Source of the DNA: Sphingomonas populi
GTDB lineage: Bacteria > Pseudomonadota > Alphaproteobacteria > Sphingomonadales > Sphingomonadaceae
Length of the DNA: 43,520 nt
Direction of reading: 5' to 3'
Assembly (NCBI RefSeq): GCF_004208535.1
Contig: NZ_SGIS01000039.1
Coordinates: 1 to 43,520, forward strand
Within the stretch, counting starts at the first letter, position 1. Every line of letters starts with the position of its first letter. Below are positions 8,333-16,788 of the stretch, one piece after another. A program made the position numbers and the translations under genes. Under the pieces are notes generated by a model. That model worked only from the letters and a program-made list of their open reading frames with translations. It was not told where the DNA came from and did not search any database.

Positions 8333-9343
8333 TCATCCCGCCGCAGCGATCAGCGCGTCGAGCGATGCCGGACGGATGCCGCGCCGGTCGAGATCGGCGA
8401 GCACCGCCTGCCACCAGCCATGAAAGCGCGCCAGATCGGCGGCGTCGCGCACGTACGGCGTGTGGCCGGGCGCAAGCGAGGGTGAGTGGAACGCGAAGTT
8501 GAGCACGCGAACCCCCTCGCCCACCGCGATCGCGATCGCCTCCAGCGCGTCGGCGAGCGGCATGTCCTCGGGCGTGAGCGCGATGCGCGAAACGAGGCGC
8601 AGTCGCGCCGCCAATCCCCGCCCCTTCGGCACCTTGCCCAGCGCATCGTACAGCCGCGCACCGCCACGCCGCAGCCCGCCGGTGAAGACCGTCGTCAGCG
8701 GCAGTTCGACGATCACCTTGTTCGGGCCGCAACGGAACGCAGCATTGCCGATCGCGCCGAAATCCGGCCCGCCATCGGCGGAATAGCGATAGCGCGCGCG
8801 CATCGAGCTATCGAGCCGATACCCCCGCGCGGCGAGCAACCGTAGCGTCGCCGGGCCGATGCCATAGCGCCCGGCGCGATACGCAATCGGCCGCCGTCCG
8901 AACGCCGCTTCGATCGCATGGGTCAGCGTATCGAGCTTGGCCGCCTCGGTCGCCTCGGGCAGATTGCCGGCGTAACTGTTGGCCGGCGTCAGAGGTTCGT
9001 CGAACGGCGGATTGACCCACGCGTGCAATTGCGCGCCCACCGCCGAAACCCGATCCGTCAGCAATCCGCGCAGAACGTCACCCGCCCGCGCATCGGTCGC
9101 GATCGGATAATCGACCATATAGGTAAGCGGTACGCCATGATCGGCGAAGCGGCGGTGCGCCTCGGGCAGCGCCGCCACCGACGCGAGCGTGTGGCCAGTG
9201 CGCGCCAGCGGCGCGGTCCAGTCGAACTCCTCCTCGGTATCGACGAACACGGTGAAGCGCGTGCCGAAATCGTCCGGCCATGCGACCAGATCGTCGGCGT
9301 GCGGCGGCTCCGGCCGGAACCCGGGCAGTTGCGCGCGCGCCAC
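8333..9343 (-). CDS. WalW-like polysaccharide deacetylase-family protein
   Basis: This 336-residue protein has the NodB-like deacetylase pattern of the WalW group. It shows VFVDTEEEFDW near residue 32 (metal-binding Asp region), HAWVNPPF near 107 (metal-binding His), YRAGRYGIGPATL near 156, and a late FAFHSPSLAPG motif. Such enzymes remove acetyl groups from surface polysaccharides, and WalW-like genes occur in LPS/EPS loci. No signal peptide is apparent. It begins 3 bp after the histidine kinase stop, so the two are probably co-transcribed. The substrate is unknown. Confidence 0.7.
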   Translation of the reverse strand: MARAQLPGFRPEPPHADDLVAWPDDFGTRFTVFVDTEEEFDWTAPLARTGHTLASVAALPEAHRRFADHGVPLTYMVDYPIATDARAGDVLRGLLTDRVSAVGAQLHAWVNPPFDEPLTPANSYAGNLPEATEAAKLDTLTHAIEAAFGRRPIAYRAGRYGIGPATLRLLAARGYRLDSSMRARYRYSADGGPDFGAIGNAAFRCGPNKVIVELPLTTVFTGGLRRGGARLYDALGKVPKGRGLAARLRLVSRIALTPEDMPLADALEAIAIAVGEGVRVLNFAFHSPSLAPGHTPYVRDAADLARFHGWWQAVLADLDRRGIRPASLDALIAAAG

Positions 9344-9346
9344 GAT

Positions 9347-11098
9347 CTAGTTTGAGAAAGCCTGTCCCATTCCGGCACTTACGGCGGCGGGCAGCCGCAA
9401 AGTCAAGGCCGCGTCGCCCAGCGTCAGCGATCCGCCGAGTTCGCCCGCCAGATTGCGCGCCAGCCGCAGCGCGAAGCCGGTGCCGAGCAACGGCGCACCG
9501 ACTTGCTCGGCCTCGGCCTCGGCATCGATCCGCAACAGCCCCTCGGCGGCATATGCCGCAAGCGAGCGCGGGCGATCGAACACGATCACCGCCTGCATAT
9601 CCTCGCCCCGCGCGGCGACGCCGATCCGCTCGCCGGCCTCGGTCGAGGCGACCAGCGTGGCGAGCAACCGCCCGATCAGCCGCTCCACCGCGCGGTCGTC
9701 GCCGGCGATGACAAGATCGGGCGCGGCGTGGCAGTCGATCGTCGCCGAGCGCAGATCGGCGAGCGGCGCGAGATCGCCCACGATCCGCGCGAGCAGCGGC
9801 GCGAGCGGCACCGCATCCTGCCGCAGATCGAGCGCGCGCGTGTCGATCCGCGCCGCCATGTCGATATCGTCGATCGCGCCGAGCAGCGCATGGACCTGAT
9901 CGCGGATCGCCCCGGCGCGCCCACGATAGACCGGCGGCACCGGCCCGAGCATCTCGGATTCGATCATCTCGGCGAAACCGGCGATGGCGTTCGCCGGCGT
10001 GCGAAGTTCGTGGACGAGCTGGCGCAGCGCGTCCGGCCCGGCGCGGCCACGGTCGCGCGACAGTTCGGCGCTTTCCTCCACGCGCGGCCGGCGTGCCGAG
10101 CCGCGATAGCCAGTGAAGCGCCCGCTCGCCCGGTCAAACACCGGCGCCGCGCTGATCCGCCACTGCCCCGCCGCGTCCGACGTGCCGGCGACGACGAGCC
10201 GCGCATTGGCGAACCCCGAGCGCCGCCGGAACGCGCCCGACGCGACCCCATCGATCGCCGCGCCCTCACCGACCTGATCGAGCGACAGCCCGATCAGCGG
10301 CGCGCGCGACACCCCCTCGATCCAGCGGATCGTGCCGCTGGCGTCGGTCTCGAACTGGAAACCGCGCGCCTCGACAGGCGGCAGCGCGAACATTTCGGCC
10401 TGGATCGGCGCTCCATTCTCATCGCGCTCGCGGTGGAACGCGTCGAGCCGCGCGACCAGATCGGCGATCTCGAAGGTGCCGTCGGCGGCGGGCGTGGGCG
10501 GTGCGTTCTGCTGGCGCAGCGCCTCGGCAACCACCGGCAGGCCCTGCGCGATGCTGGCGATCGACGCGAACGAGGACTCCGACACGGGCACAGGCTCGAT
10601 CGCCGGCCCCCCCTCGGATGCGCGGACGGCCGGCTCGTGCCCGGCATCGACCGTAGCCAACGCCTCGGGCGACGCGCCCAGCACGAAATCGACGCTGCCG
10701 AACGCCTGCAGCGCGCGCAGCACGCCGGCGGGCAGATCGCGGCGATGGCGCAACACCGAGCGGCCGACCGAAGACAATCCCGGCAGCAATCCGATCCAAT
10801 CCCGCTCGTCGAGCCGCGCGGTGCGCAGCACGGGCGCGGCGATCGCAGCGTCATCCTCGGTGAACACCCGCACCAGCGCCGCCGGCGGTGTGGCATCGGC
10901 CAGCGCGCGCGCGCTGGCGGCACGCACCGCCGCAGGCACCGCGCCCCGCAACGTACGCAGCCGGGCGATCGCCTCCGGCGTCGCTTCGGCGCGCCCCCGG
11001 CCAATCAGATCGACGAGCTGCCGCCATGCCGACTGCGCGCCGAACGGCGTCGACATATCGGCCGAAAGCACCGTTTCGAGACTGTCGTCGAAGCGCAA
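9347..11098 (-). CDS. DUF2336-like/PAS histidine kinase with atypical ATPase domain
   Basis: About 583 residues with no membrane span. An N-terminal DUF2336-like helical repeat region (AVPAAVRAASARALADATPP, then VRVFTEDD, APVLRTARL) covers roughly residues 30-130. A PAS-like segment (FQFETDASGTIRWIEG) follows near 245. The HisKA dimerisation box is LVHELRTPANAIAGFAEMIE, with His at about 363. The C-terminal HATPase region keeps a late glycine motif (GTGFALRLARNLAGELGG), but I cannot find the N-box asparagine (RLLATLVAST where NLLxNAxKF is expected) or the DxGxG G1 motif. The protein may therefore be a weak or inactive kinase. The start is uncertain: TTG 11098 has AAAGGG upstream, while ATG 11056 and 11230 are alternatives. 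Confidence 0.75.
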   Translation of the reverse strand: MRFDDSLETVLSADMSTPFGAQSAWRQLVDLIGRGRAEATPEAIARLRTLRGAVPAAVRAASARALADATPPAALVRVFTEDDAAIAAPVLRTARLDERDWIGLLPGLSSVGRSVLRHRRDLPAGVLRALQAFGSVDFVLGASPEALATVDAGHEPAVRASEGGPAIEPVPVSESSFASIASIAQGLPVVAEALRQQNAPPTPAADGTFEIADLVARLDAFHRERDENGAPIQAEMFALPPVEARGFQFETDASGTIRWIEGVSRAPLIGLSLDQVGEGAAIDGVASGAFRRRSGFANARLVVAGTSDAAGQWRISAAPVFDRASGRFTGYRGSARRPRVEESAELSRDRGRAGPDALRQLVHELRTPANAIAGFAEMIESEMLGPVPPVYRGRAGAIRDQVHALLGAIDDIDMAARIDTRALDLRQDAVPLAPLLARIVGDLAPLADLRSATIDCHAAPDLVIAGDDRAVERLIGRLLATLVASTEAGERIGVAARGEDMQAVIVFDRPRSLAAYAAEGLLRIDAEAEAEQVGAPLLGTGFALRLARNLAGELGGSLTLGDAALTLRLPAAVSAGMGQAFSN

Positions 11099-11214
11099 CC
11101 CGCAAATACCCTTTAGATGACGCACGCCGGGACGACCCGCGCTGTAATGAATCCTTAACGCGCGTGAAGCGCCACTGGAATAGCTGATTTTCGACCGGTC
11201 GCAATGTGGGACAA

Positions 11215-11242
11215 TTGCGTTCTCTCGCAATTATCTTATGAT
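11215..11242 (+). promoter_or_regulatory. Candidate sigma70-type promoter for the Lrp/AsnC gene
   Basis: TTGCGT (11215-11220) and TATGAT (11237-11242) are separated by 16 bp, about 50 bp upstream of the regulator's ATG. The -10 lies within TTATCTTATGATAA (11231-11244), an imperfect palindrome with TTATC/GATAA arms. The divergent histidine kinase gene starts about 115 bp away in the other direction. Confidence 0.45.
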
Positions 11243-11263
11243 AAAGCACCTTCAGGCATTGGA

Positions 11264-11275
11264 AAACATATGTTT
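11264..11275 (+). promoter_or_regulatory. Perfect 12-bp palindrome, candidate autoregulatory operator
   Basis: AAACATATGTTT is perfectly self-complementary and AT-rich in a GC-rich neighbourhood. It lies between the putative promoter and the AsnC-family start codon, 17 bp upstream of the ATG. Lrp/AsnC regulators commonly bind AT-rich palindromes in their own promoters, which fits. The assignment is inference. Confidence 0.4.
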
Positions 11276-11292
11276 AAGCGGAGCAGCTCGTA

Positions 11293-11760
11293 ATGGCGTT
11301 CGACCAGATCGATCGGCGGATTCTCGAATTGCTACAACGCGACGGACGGATGACCAATGTCGAACTCGCCGAGCGCGTCGGCCTCACCGCGCCGCCGTGC
11401 CTGCGCCGGGTCCGCGCGCTGGAGGAAGCCGGCGCGATCCGGGGCTATCACGCCGATCTCGATGCCGCAACGCTCGGCTACCCGATCACGGTGTTCGCGA
11501 TGGTCTCGCTGCGCAGCCAGGCCGAGCAGGATCTCGCCGCGTTCGAGGCACACATCGCGACCATCCCCGAAATCCGCGAATGCCACATGCTCAACGGCGA
11601 GATCGACTTCATCCTCAAGATCGTCGCGAGCGACCTCAAGGGCTTCCAGGAAATCCTGATGACCCACCTCACCCCCGCCCCCAACGTCGCCAGCGTCAAG
11701 ACCTCGCTGACGATCCGCACCGCCAAGGCGCTGCCGGGGATTCCGGTTCGGGTTGGATGA
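11293..11760 (+). CDS. Lrp/AsnC-family transcriptional regulator
   Basis: This 155-residue protein has the standard architecture. The N-terminal HTH covers about residues 4-64 (FDQIDRRILELLQRDGRMTN, ELAERVGL, PPCLRRVRALEEAGAIRGYH). The C-terminal RAM domain covers about 70-150 (VFAMVSLRSQAEQDL, IRECHMLNGEIDFILKIVAS), where an amino-acid effector would bind. Length is typical of the Lrp subgroup. GGAG lies about 9 bp before the ATG. It is divergent from the histidine kinase, with AT-rich palindromes between them. Confidence 0.9.
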   Translation: MAFDQIDRRILELLQRDGRMTNVELAERVGLTAPPCLRRVRALEEAGAIRGYHADLDAATLGYPITVFAMVSLRSQAEQDLAAFEAHIATIPEIRECHMLNGEIDFILKIVASDLKGFQEILMTHLTPAPNVASVKTSLTIRTAKALPGIPVRVG

Positions 11761-11841
11761 ACCAAGAAGCGCGTTCGTTGCGCCCAATCTCGCTTGAGCC
11801 TAAACGGGCACGAGGTTGCCCTGAATGATGGGAGTGGCGCG

Positions 11842-12087
11842 ATGACGGTTCAGGTCAGTATCACCCCGACGGGCCAAATGTGTCTGCCCGCAGACATCCG
11901 CCGGAAAATGGGATTGGCCGAGGGCGGTCAGGTCTGGCTCGAAGAAACCGAGGACGGCCTCGTGCTACGCACATCGGCTCAGGCGGTCGCGCACGCGCAA
12001 GCGCTCGCCAAGCGCTTCACCGATGGCAAACCGGAGGCGTCAGTCGATGCGTTTCTCGCTGGCCGCCGCGCCGCCAGCGGCGAATGA
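11842..12087 (+). CDS. vapB: VapB-like antitoxin (AbrB/MazE fold)
   Basis: An 81-residue protein with an N-terminal swapped-hairpin DNA-binding domain (VSITPTGQMCLPADIRRKMG, then VWLEETEDGLVLRT), followed by a helical C-terminus that would wrap the toxin. The ATG at 11842 is chosen because GGGAG lies about 7 bp upstream and the AbrB domain begins right after it; an upstream ATG at 11794 adds unrelated residues. The stop overlaps the toxin start by four bases. Confidence 0.82.
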   Translation: MTVQVSITPTGQMCLPADIRRKMGLAEGGQVWLEETEDGLVLRTSAQAVAHAQALAKRFTDGKPEASVDAFLAGRRAASGE

Positions 12088-12473
12088 GCAGAGTTGTACT
12101 CGACGCATCCGCACTGATCGCAATGGTGAAAGGCGAGGCCGGCGCGACGCTCGTCGCCGAAGCGATCTCCGGTTCCCGGATGAGTTCGGTCAATTATGCC
12201 GAGGTGGTCAGCCACTTCATCCATGCCGGCATGCCCGAGCGCGAGATCGATATCATGCTCGATTCGTTGCCGATCGATGTGGTTCCGCTCGACAAAGACA
12301 CCGCTAAACGCGCGGGACGCCTGCGCACCGCCACGGCTTCAGCCGGGCTGTCGTTGGGTGATCGCTGCTGTTTGGCACTGTCCATTCAAGAGGCATTGCC
12401 GGCATGGACAGCAGACAAGGTCTGGCAGAACATAGCGGATGCCATTGGAGCCGAAGTCCTCGTCATCCGCTGA
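12084..12473 (+). CDS. vapC: VapC-like PIN-domain ribonuclease toxin
   Basis: A 129-residue PIN-domain protein. The acidic metal-binding residues are in place: Asp in VVLDASALIA, Glu in VNYAEV, Asp in SLGDRCCLAL and Asp in WTADKVW. VapC toxins cleave tRNA or rRNA when released from VapB. The start is the ATG in the ATGA overlap with the antitoxin stop. The locus lies between the AsnC regulator and the polyphosphate operon. Confidence 0.87.
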   Translation: MSRVVLDASALIAMVKGEAGATLVAEAISGSRMSSVNYAEVVSHFIHAGMPEREIDIMLDSLPIDVVPLDKDTAKRAGRLRTATASAGLSLGDRCCLALSIQEALPAWTADKVWQNIADAIGAEVLVIR

Positions 12474-12485
12474 TCCCGACGCCCC

Positions 12486-13976
12486 TCAAGCCGTAAAGAT
12501 CGCCGTCCGCCCCAGTGCCACCGCCAGCGCGGTATGCCGCCGCTCGACTGCCTCGCTGTACAGCGCCCGGTCCGTGCTCGGCGCACTCAGCACCACCGCG
12601 CCGCCCTCGTCGCTCAGTCGCGTCCGCCGCAGCGGCCCCGCGAGGCCACCGCTCAGCCGCTGGCCGAGCCGCATCGCCAGCCCCCAGCCGATCGCGCGCT
12701 TGAGGTCCGCCGGCGGCGCCAGCACGCCGACCGGGTCCGGCACCGCGATCCCGCCGCCGAGGCTGGTGAACAGTGCCTGCGCCATCAGCGCACGCCCGCG
12801 CCCATCGATGCCCACCCAATTGCCGTGCAGCGCAATCTCGACGCCGCGTTCGGCGCGGAAATCGGGGTTGGCGCGCCAGCCGACATCGGCGAGCAGGCAC
12901 GCCGCCAGCCGCAGCCTTGCCATCGCCGGCGCGTCCTGAACGAACAGCGGCGCGATCCAGCCGTCGAGAAGATCGCCATGTTCGGCGAAGCGCCCGTGCC
13001 GCCGCCCCTCGTCGCGCGCCGCCACAATCAGCGGGTCGAGCGCGCGCGTCGCCGGATCGAGCGCCTGATACAACAGCCCTTCGCGCAGACCATAAGCCGA
13101 GACGATCGTGCGCTCGCACTTGAGTTGCTTGAGCAGCACCGCCAGCACCGCCGTCGCGTCGCTCAGCGTGCCCGCGCGCCCCGATTGCAGCCCGGGCACC
13201 GCGCGCAGCCAGCTCTTGTTGACCTGCGCGATCGTGCGGCTCATCCGCGTGATCGCGCCGCGCGGCATCGCATATTGGTGGATCACCGGCAGCGGATAGC
13301 CGCGCAGATGCATATCGAGCCGCGCCATCGAACGCCACGATCCGCCGACCAGATACAGCGGTAACCCCTCGCCGCGCCCGCTCCAGCCGACCGCTTCGAT
13401 CAGCCGCGCGACCTGCCGCTGAAGCGCGCCCGGCCCCTTGGCCCGGATCGCGGCGACGCGCAGCACGCCGAGCGGAAACGAAACCCGGTCCTGCACCGCG
13501 CCGCCCGAAACGCGGATCAGTTCGAGGCTGCCACCACCCAGATCGCCGACGATGCCGTCCGCCTCGGGGATCGCCGACAGCACGCCATAGCCCGCGCCGA
13601 TCGCCTCTTCCTCGCCCGACAGTGTTTCCACCTCGAGCCCCGCCGCCGCAGCGATAGCGAGCAGCTTGCCGCCATTGCTGGCGTCGCGGACCGCAGCGGT
13701 GGCGACGGTGCGGAGTTGGTCGACCTCCATCTCGCGTGCGACCGCAGCGAAGCGGTGCAGCGCGTCCTTCGCCATGCGCAGCGAACCCCGCGTGATCGCC
13801 CCGTTCACCGCCAGCCCGCGCCCCAGCCCGGCCATCACCTTCTCGTTGAACAGGATCGCCGGCAATCGCGCCGGCCCCTGATAGACGACGAGGCGAATCG
13901 AATTCGAACCGATATCGACGATCGCGGTACGCGGCTCGCTCACACCATCACCCTTGGGCTTGCCGAACAGCGCCAC
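12486..13976 (-). CDS. ppx: Exopolyphosphatase, Ppx/GppA family
   Basis: This 496-residue enzyme releases phosphate from polyphosphate or hydrolyses pppGpp. It has the ASKHA-fold motifs: phosphate loop IVDIGSNSIRLVVY near residue 20, GEEEAIGAGYG with the catalytic Glu near 121, and GDLGGGSLELI near 143. A helical C-terminal region follows from about residue 320. It begins 2 bp after the ppk stop codon and is the last gene of a four-gene operon. Which substrate is preferred cannot be read from the sequence. Confidence 0.88.
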   Translation of the reverse strand: MALFGKPKGDGVSEPRTAIVDIGSNSIRLVVYQGPARLPAILFNEKVMAGLGRGLAVNGAITRGSLRMAKDALHRFAAVAREMEVDQLRTVATAAVRDASNGGKLLAIAAAAGLEVETLSGEEEAIGAGYGVLSAIPEADGIVGDLGGGSLELIRVSGGAVQDRVSFPLGVLRVAAIRAKGPGALQRQVARLIEAVGWSGRGEGLPLYLVGGSWRSMARLDMHLRGYPLPVIHQYAMPRGAITRMSRTIAQVNKSWLRAVPGLQSGRAGTLSDATAVLAVLLKQLKCERTIVSAYGLREGLLYQALDPATRALDPLIVAARDEGRRHGRFAEHGDLLDGWIAPLFVQDAPAMARLRLAACLLADVGWRANPDFRAERGVEIALHGNWVGIDGRGRALMAQALFTSLGGGIAVPDPVGVLAPPADLKRAIGWGLAMRLGQRLSGGLAGPLRRTRLSDEGGAVVLSAPSTDRALYSEAVERRHTALAVALGRTAIFTA

Positions 13977-13978
13977 GC

Positions 13979-16156
13979 TCAGCGCGTGCGCCGCAGCGAC
14001 AGCTTGGGCACCGCGTCGCTCGCGGTCAGCGCGGCGCCGCGCCCGGACAGCGACGGGTTGGTCATGAAGTAGCGGTGCAGATTGAACGGCCGGTCGCCGG
14101 GATCGTCGCGAACATAGCTGCCGTCGGGCTGCAATTCCCAGCTCTGTTCGTTGTCGATCAGATTGGCGACCATCACCTGATCGAGAATCTGGTCGTGGAC
14201 GGTCGGGTTCTCGATCGGCAGCATATATTCGACGCGCCGGTCGAAATTGCGCTGCATCCAGTCGGCCGAGGAGATGAAGATCTTGGCGCCGTCATTGGGC
14301 AGCGCCTTGCCGTTGCCGAAACACCAGATCCGGCTGTGTTCAAGGAAGCGGCCGATCACCGATTTGACGCGGATGTTCTCGGACATGCCGGGCACGCCGG
14401 GGCGCAGGCAGCAAATGCCGCGGATGATGAGGTCGATTTCGACCCCGGCGTTGCTCGCCTCGTACAATTTCTCGATCACGGCGAGATCGACCACCGAGTT
14501 CATCTTCGCCCAGATCGCGGCGGGATTGCCGGCCAGCGCGTTGGCGATCTCCGAATCGATCAGCCGCAACAGCCGTGGCCGCAGGTCGCGCGGGGAGAGG
14601 CTCACCTTGGTCATGCCGGTCGGCTCGATATAGCCGGTGACATAGTTGAACATCTGCGCGGCATCCCGCCCGATCGCGGGATCGGCGGTGAAGAAGCTCA
14701 AATCCGTGTAGATGCGCGCCGTGATCGGGTGGTAATTGCCCGTGCCGAAGTGGCAATAGGTACGGTACTGCCCGGCCTCGCGGCGCACCACCATCGATAC
14801 CTTGGCGTGCGTCTTCCAGTCGATGAAGCCATAGACGACCTGAACGCCGGCACGCTCCAGCGCGGAGGCCCAGAGCAGATTCTGCTCCTCGTCGAAGCGC
14901 GCCTTCAGCTCGACCACCGCCGTCACCGATTTGCCCGCCTCGGCCGCCGCGATCAGCGCGTTGATGACGGCGGATTGCTTGCCGGCCCGGTACAGCGTCT
15001 GCTTGATCGCGACGACATCGGGGTCGGCCGCCGCCTGTCTCAGAAACGCGAGCACCACCTCGAACGTCTCATACGGGTGGTGGACGACGATATCCTTGGC
15101 GCGGATCGCCGCGAAACAGTCCCCGGCGAATTCGCGAATCCGCTCGGGAAAGCGCGGCGAGAACGGCGGGAACTTGAGATCGGGCCGGTCCTCGTCGACC
15201 AGCGCATCGAGATCGCCGACCCCGAGGAAAGCACCGCTTTCGGTGACGAACGCGTCCGGTCCGCCGAGTTCTTCGCGCAGCACCGCACCGAGCACCTCTG
15301 GCATGCCGCTTTCGAGTTCGAGCCGGATCACGCGCCCGCGCCGACGCCGCTTGATCGCATTGGCGAAGTAGCGGACGAGATCCTCGGCCTCTTCCTCGAT
15401 CTCGATGTCGCTGTCGCGCAGCACGCGAAACTCGGCGCCGCCGAGTACGCGGTAGCCGGGGAAGATCAGCGGCGCGAACCGCTTCACCAGCGATTCCACC
15501 GCGACATAGCGCACCATCTCGCCCGGTATGCGCAGGAAGCGCGGCATCGGCGCCGGCAGCATCACCAGCTCGCGGATCGGCTCATCGTCCGATTCGCGGA
15601 CCAGGTCGAACATCACCGCCAGCCCCTTGTTGGGCATGAACGGGAACGGATGTGCCGGGTCGAGCGCCTGCGGCGTCAGGATCGGGAAGATCTGCTCGCG
15701 AAACTGCGTTTCCAGCCAGCGCAGTTCGTCCGCCGTCACCGATTCGTCGATCGTGCGCGAACTCAGCACGACGATGCCGGTCTCGGCGAGCAGCCCACGC
15801 AGCTCGCGCCAGACGGTGCGCTGGCGCTCGATCAGCTCGTCCGCCTCGCCGACGATCGCGGCGAGCTGCTGGCTGCTGTTGAGCCCGTCGAGCGACCGCT
15901 GCGTGACCTCCTGCAACTGCTGGCCCTTGAGGCCGGCGACCCGCACCATGAAGAATTCGTCGAGGTTCGATCCCGAGATCGACAGGAAGCGCAGCCGCTC
16001 CAGCAGCGGATGCGCGGGGTTGCGCGCTTCCTCCAGCACGCGGCGGTTGAACGCCATCCACGATAGCTCGCGGTTGAAATAGCGATCGTTGCCCTCCGTC
16101 GCGGCGAAAGGATCTTCGTCATTGTCGATGCGGGCGATGTGCGCGGGTCGAGTCAT
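13979..16156 (-). CDS. ppk: Polyphosphate kinase 1
   Basis: A 725-residue PPK1, normal length, which makes polyphosphate reversibly from ATP. The N-terminal domain begins YFNRELSWMAFNRRVLEEA, followed by GSNLDEFFMVRVAGLK. The catalytic part has RFDEEQNLLWASALERAGVQ, the first phosphorylatable His in WKTHAKVSM and a second conserved His in FLEHSRIW, then SSADWMQRNFDRRVEY. The ATG at 16156 shares its A with the hdaA stop (TGATG), pointing to translational coupling. The frame stays open further upstream, but that part shadows hdaA. Confidence 0.95.
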   Translation of the reverse strand: MTRPAHIARIDNDEDPFAATEGNDRYFNRELSWMAFNRRVLEEARNPAHPLLERLRFLSISGSNLDEFFMVRVAGLKGQQLQEVTQRSLDGLNSSQQLAAIVGEADELIERQRTVWRELRGLLAETGIVVLSSRTIDESVTADELRWLETQFREQIFPILTPQALDPAHPFPFMPNKGLAVMFDLVRESDDEPIRELVMLPAPMPRFLRIPGEMVRYVAVESLVKRFAPLIFPGYRVLGGAEFRVLRDSDIEIEEEAEDLVRYFANAIKRRRRGRVIRLELESGMPEVLGAVLREELGGPDAFVTESGAFLGVGDLDALVDEDRPDLKFPPFSPRFPERIREFAGDCFAAIRAKDIVVHHPYETFEVVLAFLRQAAADPDVVAIKQTLYRAGKQSAVINALIAAAEAGKSVTAVVELKARFDEEQNLLWASALERAGVQVVYGFIDWKTHAKVSMVVRREAGQYRTYCHFGTGNYHPITARIYTDLSFFTADPAIGRDAAQMFNYVTGYIEPTGMTKVSLSPRDLRPRLLRLIDSEIANALAGNPAAIWAKMNSVVDLAVIEKLYEASNAGVEIDLIIRGICCLRPGVPGMSENIRVKSVIGRFLEHSRIWCFGNGKALPNDGAKIFISSADWMQRNFDRRVEYMLPIENPTVHDQILDQVMVANLIDNEQSWELQPDGSYVRDDPGDRPFNLHRYFMTNPSLSGRGAALTASDAVPKLSLRRTR

Positions 16157-16788
16157 CAGGAGTCTGCCGATTCGGTTTGGGTGCCGTCGATCAGCCCTGC
16201 CTCGGCCAAGGTGGCGCGTGCAAGCGCGATCGACAGCCGTTTGCGGCTGCCCAGCACCGCTTCGTCGAGCACGTCGACCGCGCGCAGCAGTGCGACATGC
16301 GTGCGCTCGATCCGCCGCACCAGCCATTCGATCAGGTCGGGCCGGGCATCTAGGCCACGCCGGTAGAATTGCCGCTCGAACAGCGCGCGCATCAGCGCCT
16401 CGTCGGGCTCGCCGAGCCGCAGCGTCGGGCTGGCGATCAGTCGCGAGCGCAGATCGGGCAGCCGGATCGCCCATTCGGGCGGGGCCGCATAGGCGACGAT
16501 CACCACCGGCTTGCGGGTTTCCTGCGCGCGGTTCCACGCATGGAAGATGTCGGCTTCCTTCTGCTGCTCGGCATCGTCGATCAAATGGCCACCGGCCTTG
16601 GCGGCGAAGATCCGGGCGAGCAGGCTGCGCCCCGATTTGCGCGGGCCGGTCACCACCACCGCCGCGACCGGCCAGGTGCTCCAGTGTTCGAGCTGCTGGA
16701 TCGCGCGTTCGTTCGATTGGGTTACCAGAAACTCATCGTCACGCGGGTCCGCCGGCCACTCCAGGGGCAAAGCGAGTTGCGCGCTCAC
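16156..16788 (-). CDS. hdaA: HdaA, DnaA-related replication regulator
   Basis: This 210-residue AAA+ protein promotes hydrolysis of DnaA-ATP while bound to the DNA polymerase clamp, preventing over-initiation. The N-terminus contains the clamp-binding motif QLALPL at residues 4-9. A Walker A-like VTGPRKSGRSLLAR and Walker B-like LIDDAEQ follow, then a lid with an arginine-rich segment (LIEWLVRRIERTHVALLRAV). It starts with GTG overlapping the upstream stop (GTGA) and ends overlapping ppk by one base. The hdaA-ppk-ppx order is a known alphaproteobacterial arrangement. Confidence 0.88.
   Translation of the reverse strand: MSAQLALPLEWPADPRDDEFLVTQSNERAIQQLEHWSTWPVAAVVVTGPRKSGRSLLARIFAAKAGGHLIDDAEQQKEADIFHAWNRAQETRKPVVIVAYAAPPEWAIRLPDLRSRLIASPTLRLGEPDEALMRALFERQFYRRGLDARPDLIEWLVRRIERTHVALLRAVDVLDEAVLGSRKRLSIALARATLAEAGLIDGTQTESADS

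Noticed and set aside
9503..11116. A 537-codon open frame on the plus strand opposite the histidine kinase
   Set aside because: Arg/Gly/His-rich product with no domain, caused by high-GC codon structure of the gene on the other strand.
14075..16066. A 663-codon open frame opposite ppk
   Set aside because: Antisense shadow; ppk on the other strand has full motif content.
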